Below are positions 50,754 through 60,936 of a stretch of 64,000 nucleotides of DNA, piece after piece. Origin of the DNA: Lutraria lutraria. Its lineage: Eukaryota; Mollusca; Bivalvia; Venerida; Mactridae. The stretch covers positions 444,001 to 508,000 of the forward strand of contig OZ026845.1 of NCBI GenBank assembly GCA_964023205.1, written 5' to 3'. Both the position numbers and the translations under genes were made by a program. The stretch's first letter is position 1; each line of letters opens with the position of its first letter. The notes under the pieces are model-generated. The model searched no databases. It had not been told where the DNA came from and saw nothing but the letters and a program-made list of their open reading frames with translations.

Positions 50754-52070
50754 CTGAATTAAGTAAGACGCGTCCTACATCTACCGTCAGTGAATCATAC
50801 TAGATAAAATACTCTACTTATTACACTGATCCACATTTATACTCTATATGTACAGTTGTGTATAGACGTATCGTTTCACATATTATTTCCACTCTAGTAA
50901 CTTTATGTTATATTAGTTAACACGTTGAGTAAAATACACATTTTATAAAATAGTTGGGCAATGAAGTTTCGAATGACATCTTCTACATTATCATCGCGTA
51001 TAAATACTTGTCTAGCGCACGGTATATAGGTTTCTCTGTCATCTAAAGTAAGTCATGTGACACATGGATATACGTGTTACAATGTATTGATCCTGTTACC
51101 ATCGTGATGATTCTGTAAGAAATGCTGTGTTTTAATGCGCAGTAAGAATTCTATCGTGAGATATTTAAAGTAAAAATCTATTTATCTTAACAAGATATCG
51201 TACTTGTTGTCAGTAGGTTATTGAATACCACGACCATGTGTGATATACAGGAGACATGTTAATTGTTCCTATTGACTGTGATCAAACGAGTATACATAAT
51301 GCACATGATGTTGCGATATCAGTTTTACCAATACTGGTATATAATATTATAGTATTACATTGTGAAGTGCTACATTTATTGTTGTATGTAAATATTACAT
51401 CATCGATGTACACAATGTATATGCGTTTAGCGCATTAATCTTGTAAATTAGCACAATTCTGTGAAGATTACTTGATTTATTATCTTGTTCAAAATTTAGT
51501 AAGTTTATTTTAGTATTTTAAAGTTTAGTATTTTTTGTTTCGAGTGATTTTTTGGTTGAATGTTGTAAGGCCTTATATAACAATGAAACATCTGTTAAGA
51601 TACTGTATTACAGAGAATAATATGAGACATTATCTTTTATCAAAACTCTCATATGTCGACTATTATGTCAGACATAATTATACATTATTTAAGGCTGTTT
51701 TGTATTAATTATGTTCATTAGCTAAAACAATTTCGTCAATTATGTGGATATTTTAAAACATCACTTGAACTTCCGGGTTGTGATGTCGCCGGGGTGATGG
51801 ACATCTTTGTCTTACCCAGTAGTCATTTGTTCAACACTAATTCAAAGTTTTCCCCACAGATCAGTTAATTTAGTGTGTGGGTTGCGTTGAATATGACGTA
51901 TGTACAGTATCATGACGAGGGGCATTTCATAAATTCGTGAAATAGTTTCACGGAGCTCACCTTAGAGTTCAAACTGAATCTGTTTGTTCTCTGTCAGTCC
52001 CCCATAGTACTAGAGCTCCCTGTGTGGTTATAACCGTTTTGTAACGTTCTATCCGCATCTCTTGAATCCG
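50754..52070. other. 5' flank of the nuclear receptor, no gene recognised
   Basis: It may hold upstream non-coding or coding exons of the receptor (an acceptor lies at 50754-50756), but none is identifiable. The frame at 51256-51438 resembles nothing known. Confidence 0.4.
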
Positions 52071-52122
52071 ATATTAACAAACTAAATCAAGTGCAAATGA
52101 AAACGAACTAGTCCAATCATGT

Positions 52123-52746
52123 ATGAGTCGTACGGCAAATGCGGAGCAACGTGTGCACGATGTAAACAAATCAAATTCAGATCTCAAAAGTACTGTATCC
52201 TCAAATAAAAACTCTATCAAAGCTTTGGATGAGGAAGTGAATTCTGTGTACAGGAAAATCGCTGACATGGAAGATGATCTATATAGTACGAGAAATGAAC
52301 TTGATCGCGCAAAAGATCATATAAATAAACTTGAGCGATTCTCTCGAGAAAACAACGTGCGCATACTGAACGTAACGGAACCACCAAATGAAAACGTTTG
52401 GAATATTGCACAACAAGTCTTCGCTAAAGTGGGATTACCAAATGCTGAAACCATGAAGGTTCATAGAACAGGTAAACAAAATGTTAAAAACGGTAAAACG
52501 ATACCTAGACAAATAATAGTAAAACTGTTACGGCACACAGACAAGCATTTCCTATTGCGACACCAACGACAACGTCTAGTGAATGATCATTGTTTTATCA
52601 CAGAGGATATGACAGAGATGGACATTCAAACAAAACGTTCTATACAGCCTGTGATCGACAAAGCGGTTGCTGATAATAAACGCTGGAAATTCCGCAACGG
52701 CAAACTTATCGTAGACGATCAAGTTTATAATAAATCTGCATACTAG
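52123..52746 (+). pseudogene. LINE ORF1-like protein
   Basis: 207 codons. The first ~65 residues form a coiled coil with heptad-like Leu/Ile spacing. Then comes LERFSRENNVRILNVTEP, the RRM-like start typical of L1/Tx1-style ORF1 proteins, then PRQIIVKLLRHTDKHFLLR and a C-terminal domain ending in NGKLIVDDQVYN. It is probably an RNA-binding chaperone of the element. The upstream region is not open, so the N-terminus may be lost. The frame itself is intact. Confidence 0.75.
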
Positions 52747-52785
52747 GACAGCACCCAGTCTAATAGTGATTTAGCTTCTAATTTA

Positions 52786-53856
52786 TTGAAACTAACCGCT
52801 GCATCGTGGAATGTTAATTCATGGACATCAAATAATGGTAAATTTAGAGAAGATATTTTATGTAGACTAAACCTTGATCTATTTGCATTTTTAGAAACAA
52901 AGTTGAAAAATGAAAATGTTCTGACTGTAAATGGATATACTTATTATGGTCATAATAGACAGAATATCCGCGCAAATGACAATGGATCTGGTGGCGTTGG
53001 TCTATTTGTTAAAAATGAACTGTTAGAACAATTCGATGTTAACACATTTGATAAATCATTCAGAGATGTAATGTATATTGAATTTGTACATAAGTTAACG
53101 AAATATTGCTTTCTGATAAATGTCTATTATTTACCGCCCGAAAACACGAGTAACGGAAAATTTACACAAGAATTTTTCGATCATTTAACAAATATCGCTT
53201 ATAGAGGTTCAGATCATGATCTCTGTATATTTTTGGGTGATATTAAAGGTAGATGTGGTGATGACTCTGACCTAATACCTGTTATTGATGAGTGTGACTT
53301 GCCAAAAAGAATTATCATTGATACTGTTAAAAATTCCCGAGGTGCAAGCTTTATTGATTTTCTCAAAAGTGTTCACTATTGTATGTTAAACGGTAGATTT
53401 GACCCTGATAGTGACAATTTTACATGTATTTCACATAGGGGTAAATCCGTAGTGGATTATATTTTTCTACCTCATAAACATTATAACTCTATAAAATATT
53501 TTTCAGTATTAACTGTTTCTGATTTATGTAAAACATTGAATGTATTGCCTACTCGAGCTATGCCTGACCATTCGGTTTTATGTACAAGTTTTAATCTATC
53601 ATATTGTCAGGACGATACTAAACCAAGGGAGATAAATGACGCTGGTATTATTAACCACGGTGCGCCGAACGAGAGACTGTTTATTAAACATAATTGTACA
53701 AATATGCCAAATAATTTTATGTTAAATGAATCAATAATACAACAAATAAATCAAACCATTGTTATGATAGAGGAACGTCAATTAAACCAAGAAAATGTTG
53801 ATACTTTTGTGATATTGTTACCATCCCTTAACCCTTGTAAATATTTAGCTTCATAA
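52786..53856 (+). pseudogene. LINE apurinic-type endonuclease domain
   Basis: Begins KLTAASWNVNSW, then FLETKL, GSGGVGLFVK, FLGDIKGRCGD and TRAMPDHSVL. This is the order of the exonuclease-endonuclease-phosphatase fold (N, E, D-x-N and DH motifs). The usual GDFN block reads GDIK, so the catalytic Asn is lost and the enzyme is probably dead. There is no ATG at the start (TTG at 52786); the frame likely continued from upstream. It ends at 53856, about 1.2 kb before the next recognisable LINE sequence. Confidence 0.8.
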
Positions 53857-55070
53857 ATACTCGCCTAGTTCTGTTGTTAATTAATAACCAATTTATCATT
53901 CGCTCTCTGCACTATCCTATACTGTTGGTGTTCTGGCATTCTGATTTATCAACTCTTAACCCCTAAACCCCGATAAGCTCCAATTTCGCCGTTTCTTGGG
54001 AGTAAATGTGGGAATTTTAGCAAATATTAATGACCATTGTTCTCAGAGCAAGTTTTTGGCCAGACGATCAACATCTAAAAATTTTATAAAGAAATAAAAG
54101 TTATATACAAATTTTCAAGTGGTTTGTCCACAGAATTTTCAATTAATGAAATAATTTAATCTGAAGAATTGAAATCTTCATGTATTGCTATAATTAAGTG
54201 CATAGCATAAATATTGGATATTCCACACTAAAGGGGATTTTTGAATAGTGATTCAAGGTAATAATTAATAATTTTCTTTGTATTAAGTATATTATTATTC
54301 TAGTAAATAATTCTACTAAGTAGTCATAATAGGAATAATATTTGTAATGATTTATATTGTTTTAATGGACTTTCAGACAGTTTTAAATGTCATTCATTGT
54401 TGTTAAATATTGCTTTTGTGAGATTATGTTAATGCATGGTATCTAAATTTGCTTAGTGTTTATACAAGTTCCGTATAATATTGTAGATCCCAAGAGGGGA
54501 GGTTTTTTCTTTAACCGACATAAGAAGCCATTTATGAGCATACGAAGTTATAATTAATCACCATAAGAAGTTGTACCTAATCTACGCAACAAATTAGTTC
54601 CTATCAACATTAAGAAGTTCGATGGATATATTGTATCAAGACCAGTTTTGATATTGGACATAATTGTTTCCAGAATAGCGGTTATATTTCTGGAAGTGTA
54701 TCAAGTTCCAGGACAGTGTTATGTTTCTAGAATAACATTATCATTCAAGAACAGTGTTAAATACATAGATTAATCTACAAGCGTTTTAAATTAACTTTAC
54801 ATCATATGATGAACATTCATGGATATTTCTGTGATTTCTAATAATTTGATTGTTATTAATTGAATTGTTTTCTTTCTTTTATATGCTGGTTTGAAAGTCC
54901 CGTTATTTTCATTATTACCTAATCTAGTTATAATTATGTTAAATTCTTTTGATATCTTTTTGTAAATAGATTTTCGAAAACTTTAAATCTTGTTCTGTTA
55001 CTCAATAAGGCATAGTCCGTAACACTTTATATGAATCAATATGTTAAACGTACTACAACGAAATGGATAC
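53857..55070. other. Non-coding stretch between LINE endonuclease and pre-RT
   Basis: No open frame joins the flanking LINE domains across this ~1.2 kb. Short motifs recur: 'cataagaagtt' three or four times near 54520-54620, and 'ttccagaata/tttctggaa' near 54670-54740. It may be an insertion, but I found no terminal repeats or target duplication. Confidence 0.4.
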
Positions 55071-55079
55071 AAAACTTAA

Positions 55080-56057
55080 ATATTTCGATAAACGTTCCGT
55101 GAAGTTGTCAAAAAGAACTTTAAAACCTTGGTGGAATAATCACTTAGCATATCTTTTTGACGAATATAGAGTGGCCGAGATAAGATTTTAAAATGCACTT
55201 TTCGTCGTGGATATCATGCCTTGAAATCTGATTTTAAACAGAAGCGTCAAATTTTTAATCGTGAATATAGAAAAACTAAACGAAATTATCATAATAACGT
55301 TAAAATAGGTATATCGGAATCACAATCTAGAAATCCGGGTGAATACTGGAACAAAATAAAACAGATTGGGAGATCGAACAGTAAAAATAAAACTATGAAC
55401 ATCCCAAATCAAGTACATGTCCTTCTGAACGATGGTTCTGTTTCTTCTGATCATAATGTTATTATGAATAAATGGAAATCTGATTTTTCTGATGTATATA
55501 ACTCTAGTGAGGAACAAATCGATTTAAATACAGAGAATACAATGCACTATAAATTTCAAACTGGTTTTGAATTTGATCATGTAAATGAAATTAACTCGAT
55601 CATTACGCTGGCTGAAACTGCATATGTAATTAAAATGGCGAAACTTCGTAAAGCGGTAGGCATAGACTGTTTACCAAACGAAGTCTTTAAAAATAATGTA
55701 TCGATAAATCTATATATACTGACTTCATTGTTTAACCAGTGTTTTAATTCACACGTCATTCCGTCTGTTTGGGCAAATTCAATTATTAAGCCAATACCTT
55801 AAAGTAATCAGAATGATCCCCGTGTTCCCTTAAACTATAGAGGCATTAGTTTAATTTCAACAGTCTGCAAACTGTATACTAACATATTGAACAGAAGGCT
55901 AGTAAAATACCTCGATACAAATGACATATTAGAAGATGAACAAAATGGGTTTAGGAAAGATCGGTCTTGTGAAGATCATATTTTCTCACTAACTTCCATA
56001 ATTAGAAATCGTAAAGCTGAAAATTTAGATACTTTTACTTGCTTTGTCGATCAATGA
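55080..56057 (+). pseudogene. LINE reverse transcriptase, 5' part only
   Basis: After KRTLKPWWNNHLAYLFDEYR (about 55118-55178, other frame) the frame from 55221 reads GEYWNKIKQIGR, KAVGIDCLPNEVFKNN and SVWANSIIKPIP, a stop at 55800, then YRGISLISTVCKLYTNILNR, EDEQNGFRKDRSCEDHIF and TFTCFVD. These are RT blocks 0-3. The sequence ends in DQ-stop where the D-x-x-KAFD block should continue. At least one frameshift and one in-frame stop are present. Confidence 0.8.
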
Positions 56058-56408
56058 AGCCTTAAAATGTCGAATCTAATTATTATTAACATTTCTTCTT
56101 TAAATTTCCTCCTAACATCATATATTTTTCATTGTAAAATATTATACCGTTCTATTGTACCTGCATTCATAACATATTTTGATTTAATCACAAACTGTGT
56201 CTATGTAACTTATAAATGTTTTTATTTTATTTTCATTTCTGTGTTTATATACATGTACTATATGTTTCTCGTATAAAATGTATAATTATAATAAGTGACT
56301 GATAAGCCTTATTAGGCTGGGTTTTTGCAAAATATTCATGTATTATGTAATGTTGTATATTTCTTTATTATGCCTGTCACTATAATAAATAAACTATATA
56401 TATATAAT

Positions 56409-56650
56409 CCATTTTCGGAAAGCCTCACGATGATCCGAAGCTGGTATATGTTTTATATATTAATTGATAGACGCTACAGCCGATAATCGGGTTCTAGATT
56501 CGTAATGGCGACCTACGAGCATTTCTTTTAACTTTGGTAACAAACATAAAGTCACAAGGGGCAATATCTGGGCTGTATGGTGGATGATCAAAGGTTTTTT
56601 AGTATAATTTCCAGTAAATAATTAGCTACAACAGCTGATGTATGTGCTGA
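56409..56650 (-). pseudogene. Mariner-like transposase C-terminal fragment
   Basis: The minus strand reads AHTSAVVANYLLE (56649-56605), then after a frameshift DHPPYSPDIAPCDFMF (56590-56540), and after a stop SDHREAFRKWI (56440-56410). This is the end of an IS630/Tc1/mariner transposase, including the third catalytic Asp of HPPYSPD-x-APCD. Upstream, the HDN block (second catalytic Asp) is found at about 58355-58370 as LLHDNYNVP, on the other side of the element 56651-58341. Confidence 0.85.
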
Positions 56651-58341
56651 TGTAGCATAAAATTTTGACCCCGTGGAAAAATGACCCTAGGGGTAATTTT
56701 TCCATGGATTATATAATGATTTATCAATTTGCAACGTTAAAAATGACCCATACCGTTAAATAATGACCCAGTTACGCGTGAGAATTTGACCCTCATTAAA
56801 AAATGATCAGCCTTCGTAGAGATATTTTGCAGCGTTGAAAACCACCCCTAAAGTATATAATTGTGTAATGTCAGTCATTCTCACGATTTCTTTTTATATA
56901 ACTTAACTGGTGATTTAAATTTTATAATTACACGATTAAATTTGTTCGGGTTTTTCTTAAAGAGGCTCATTCATTGTGTATTGATAGGGTCTGACACCGA
57001 AAAATTGTTTTGTTTGAAATGCTGTTAAATTGCATAAAACATTGAAAAAAACATCATCCAAAGCTGAAACAAGAGTTCAGCATATAGAGAATGCATAGCT
57101 ACGTGGTGTCGAGACTGAGAAAGTTTATCCGACGTACGAGGCTTAGAAAGCTAGCTGAAACGGGCGAGCCTCCAGATAATCTTATCAACCATATACAAAT
57201 GTATGTACATGTATTCGATGTATCCTGTTTCAGCAACAAAATAAGTCCCAAAACTCAATTTACTTATATTAAAAAACACATATAGTGCCTCATGACGCGA
57301 CAGCTAGTAAAATATTCCCATGCAGTTATAATGATGTTTGGAATAAAACGTTGAGAATTTAAATATCAACTTTGTATAAAAAAGCACAATGATTTGTAAC
57401 GAGTGAACAACGGCGCGTAGGAATACAAAGCGACGAAAACAAAACAAACCATTTATCTGGTCCTTACTTTATTATATCAAAAAATAAATTTAGAAACAGT
57501 ATAAATAATTTATATGACAGAAAGTACCCTCCACTAAATAAAGCGTTGCATCGCTAAATGTAAAATTGACTGTTTTAGACATTAAGAATTACAGACCCTA
57601 ATGCAAGCATTCATTAACCATTACACTCTTGTAGAATGAACCATCTGTAAAACTTTACTGAAGTGAGAGTACTATTATATTAGTAATATTACCTCCCTTT
57701 ATGATACACAGTAAACTATTTTAACCGATCCATGTCCAACAATGCAACATGTTATATGAGTGAAAGTTAATACTTAATCAATTATGATTTATAAGGATCT
57801 AGTAACTCTAATGTTTGTTCATAATTTGTATTAGGGTCCGTAATACTTAATTGAATGATTACTTTTTTAATAACCATAAACATAAGATTTGTCTTTTAAC
57901 TCATTTTTAATAAAAGCATCTTAAGTAACACACATTTAAAGAAGTTTGAAACAAAATGCGAAAAAATCGATATGATATCGCAAACAGACAAGGACAAAGG
58001 GGCGCTTAAAGCAAGGAAATGTATAGACCGTGTCAAACAGTGCAGGCCCGGGGTGCCATATATTACATGTACAATATATAGCATCCCTGAACAGTACTTT
58101 ACGAAAGCTACGCTCATGCAGTACTAATTCTCTTATTTTAACAGCCGATCTCTCACGTTTGTCTAGAGTTTTAGTTATCGTTAAAAATTGACCCCAGGAT
58201 TGATCAAAATTTAACATTGATCAATATTCAACGACTTTTTTTTATCAAAATGTAATGTTGAAAACTTGTCGGGGTCGATTTTCAACGTTGAGAAATGACC
58301 CCTGGGGTCATTTTTCAACGGGGTCAAAATTTTATGCTACA
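56651..58341. mobile_element. TIR element, 1691 bp, inserted in a mariner transposase gene
   Basis: The left end TGTAGCATAAAATTTTGA is mirrored at the right end; about 43 of the outer 50 bases match. Each TIR contains a hairpin around 'aaatgacccc-ggggtcattt'. Further 'aatgaccc' repeats lie just inside both ends. I see no coding frame resembling a transposase. It separates the HDN and HPPYSPD blocks of the mariner pseudogene. No clear target duplication is visible. Confidence 0.8.
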
Positions 58342-58450
58342 GGGGCACGTTATAATTGTCATGGAGTAAGTGAAGTTGTGTACCTGTGTGCCAGTGTGCG
58401 GGCGACGTTCTGTGTATACTTTAACGACCTTTTCAAGAAAACTTTCCAGT
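58342..58450 (-). pseudogene. Mariner-like transposase, middle fragment
   Basis: The minus strand reads TGTQLHLLHDNYNVP ending at the element border 58342. HDN is the second catalytic Asp of mariner transposases. Upstream residues are scrambled by frameshifts, and the N-terminal half is not recognisable. Confidence 0.55.
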
Positions 58451-58647
58451 CACCAACGAACCAAGTACGTACGTAATGGTGAATCGGTACACACTTCCAT
58501 GGACTTTTTTTTTCGTGACAAACCCCTTTGCATACAATTACGTTAATTTATACAGCTCCACATGTTCGCTAAATTGCAAAAAAAAAACGGGACTTATCTA
58601 GAAAAGACATCTCTTCCTGAATAGCTTCTGTTAATACATACTTACAT

Positions 58648-58950
58648 ATAGTTCCCACATCTACAATATTTACCTCCCCTGGCGGCCATCTTGAAAGGCT
58701 AATTTGACAGGCATTGATAGAAGACATTCATATTTTTGTTCTGATAATTCTAAATTTAGGATATTCTTATGTGACAACTATATAGTTTCTTAAACCTGAT
58801 ATCCTTATGGTTTTCCAACTTCATGATTAAGTTATATTTTGTTAATTGAGTTGTTTAATAACTACTTGTTTTTTTTTTCTCTATTAAACACTTTCAAGAT
58901 GGTCGCCAATTAAAAACAAGGGAGGTAAATATTGTAGTTATGAGAACTAT
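58648..58950 (-). mobile_element. MITE, 303 bp, copy 2 of 2 (TIR ATAGTTCCCAC)
   Basis: This is the same family as 25833-26149, in opposite orientation; clear similarity runs the full length. The TIR again includes 'ggcggccatcttgaaag' and 'acaagggaggtaaatattgt'. There is no coding frame. Confidence 0.9.
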
Positions 58951-59613
58951 GTATTATTACGAGCGGAAAACTTCGCCAGTGAAAAAGTACTTCACACATG
59001 CTGACAAAAAAATACACAAATATTTCGGGTAAGGCTTTTTCCATGTAAGCAGGGCGCAACAACTGCGACAAATTCCAACTTATCAGACCGATTTGGGAAG
59101 TGGATGTTGTACAAAAATCGGTCCATATAATTATTATGTTGGTTTCCATGCATGGGTAAACTTGTAGATGAATTCTATTTCCTGTTTATCTGCATCATCA
59201 AACGTGTCGGTGGAAACGTACGTACCTGTCATTACTTAAAATTTGAGATAATGCAACCACATAAGGGTCAGTGTAAATCACCTAATATTTAGGGTAGGTA
59301 TATGATCATGACATGCATGTACAAGACCAAGGGTTGTTGCCCTATCATGACATGATACATGCGCAGTCCGAGTGTATATATAGGTTCCCGATCATGACAT
59401 ATAGTACATGTCCGATGCTATATAAGTAGATATTCACAACCAGGTTACAGACATTGATTACATTTGTCATCCTCCAGTTTGGTGGGAAACCTATAGAAAA
59501 AGAAGTATTCATGTTTTAAGTTCATTCATGTGTGTACTGACAGTGGCAGTATTAGTTTGTAGAGTCCCTAGTTTCGTTGACTTTAACATGTATAAGGGGG
59601 ATAACTTCCCCTT
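58951..59613. other. Intergenic, nothing recognised
   Basis: It contains repeated 'atcatgacat' motifs (about 59305-59405) and a TATA-like 'ctatataag' at 59419, but no gene follows that I can identify. Confidence 0.4.
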
Positions 59614-59622
59614 GTTAGTTGG

Positions 59623-59693
59623 TAAACTGGTTCCCGTTCCATGATGCAGTGCACCAAAGGCTTTGTACACACAAGTCAACGGGAACCAGTTTA
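59623..59693. mobile_element. 71-bp palindromic micro-insertion, 9-bp target duplication GTTAGTTGG
   Basis: Same ends as 27428-27484 (TAAACTGGTTCCCG...CGGGAACCAGTTTA), inverted. It has 14 extra bases (gcaccaaaggcttt) inside. GTTAGTTGG is duplicated at 59614-59622 and 59694-59702. Confidence 0.9.
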
Positions 59694-60439
59694 GTTAGTT
59701 GGAAATTGTAATTTGAATTGATTGCCACGGATTGCCAAACCGTCGTCCTAAAAATCCAAAGAGTTTAAAACTGTAAAAGCGTAAAGAGTTTCGGGAAAGT
59801 AGTCCGTCTGTTACCTTTCGGTGAAAATGAACAATTTCGATGAATGACAAAATAAAGACTGACGAAGAGTGCACACGCTTACATATAGTACAAATCAAAG
59901 CACAGAAGGTAGTGTGGGAGGCGATAGTTTAGTAATTTAGAGAATTTCAAAATAATTCAGTATTTAAATGTCAAATTTATTTAATCCATATTTTGATTGC
60001 TAGATTCTACCAGAGTATCCATTTTACCAACAACTGTATTAAACTGCTGCATTCTTAAAGCGACATATTCTGTTTTATTCCCTACATATATGTTTCATTA
60101 TCATAGGAATGTTAATTCCTAGTTATTTACATTGAAAAATGAAATAATGATAACAGAGATATATAGAACATTGTCAGCAAGTTAGGATTGTTAATTGTTA
60201 ATTACTAGCGACTGTAATGTTTAATATTAATCAGTATTTGTTAATTTGTAACCGTACGCGTAATTTTCTATGCCTCTGATTTCTAATAGTAGTTTCATAT
60301 CAGTTCAAATTATCAGATGGAATATTCTGGATTGTCGATCAAATCAATTTACGTAACGGAAATAAGTATTCGTGTGCATAGTACGTAGTACCTTTCAAAA
60401 TTGTGTTTGTTTAATTCTTTTATCATGCAGCATGTTACT

Positions 60440-60936
60440 TATTGTTAGGTAAATAACTGTACAAATAGTTTCAAGAAACTCTTTGGACTAGGAAAATAAC
60501 ATAACGAATGTAGAAATAGTTTCTAGAAACTATTTTGCCTTTTATAACAATACAAATACTTTCCATAAATTCGTTGGACTGCATGATTAACTGTACAAAT
60601 AGTTTCCAGAAACTCTTTGAACTGCATAACTAACATAACGAGTGTATACAAATAGTTTACAGAAACTCATTGGACTGCAAGAAATAACACAACAATTAAG
60701 TGTACAAGTAACTTCCATAAACTCTTTGGACTTGTAAATAACAGTACAAGTAGTTTCCAGAAACTCTTTGGACTGCAAGAAATAACATAACAAATGTACA
60801 AGTAGTTTCCAAAAACTCTTTGGACTAGGAAAATGATATAACGAGTGTAGAAATAATTTACTGAAACTCTTTGGACTTGTAAATAACAGTAGAAGTAGTT
60901 TCCAGAAACTCCTTGGACTAGAAATAGTTTCTAGAT
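60440..60936. repeat. Minisatellite with TTCNNGAA dyads, left part
   Basis: About ten units contain gtttccagaaactctttgga or variants, spaced about 45-55 bp, with 'aataaca(g)ta' linkers. It is interrupted at 60936 by the 2.86-kb element and continues at 63794. Confidence 0.9.

Larger units (their letters stand above)
52071..56408 (+). mobile_element. LINE (non-LTR retrotransposon), internally deleted
   Basis: Order: ORF1-like protein, endonuclease, a non-coding stretch, pre-RT and the start of the reverse transcriptase, then a jump to an AT-rich tail ending 'aataaataaactatatatata'. The RT stops at CFVD, where the first catalytic Asp block begins, so palm, fingers and thumb are lost. The 5' border is uncertain. 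The tail abuts a mariner pseudogene at 56408. Confidence 0.75.

Noticed and set aside
59415..59428. TATA-like ctatataag as a promoter
   Set aside because: No gene is recognisable downstream and AT-rich sequence gives such matches often.
25833..59693. Segmental inverted duplication, since MITE and micro-palindrome copies occur as pairs 25.8/27.4 kb and 58.6/59.6 kb
   Set aside because: Both pairs have the same left-right order, whereas an inverted duplication would reverse it; each micro-palindrome also has its own 9-bp target duplication, so they are independent insertions.
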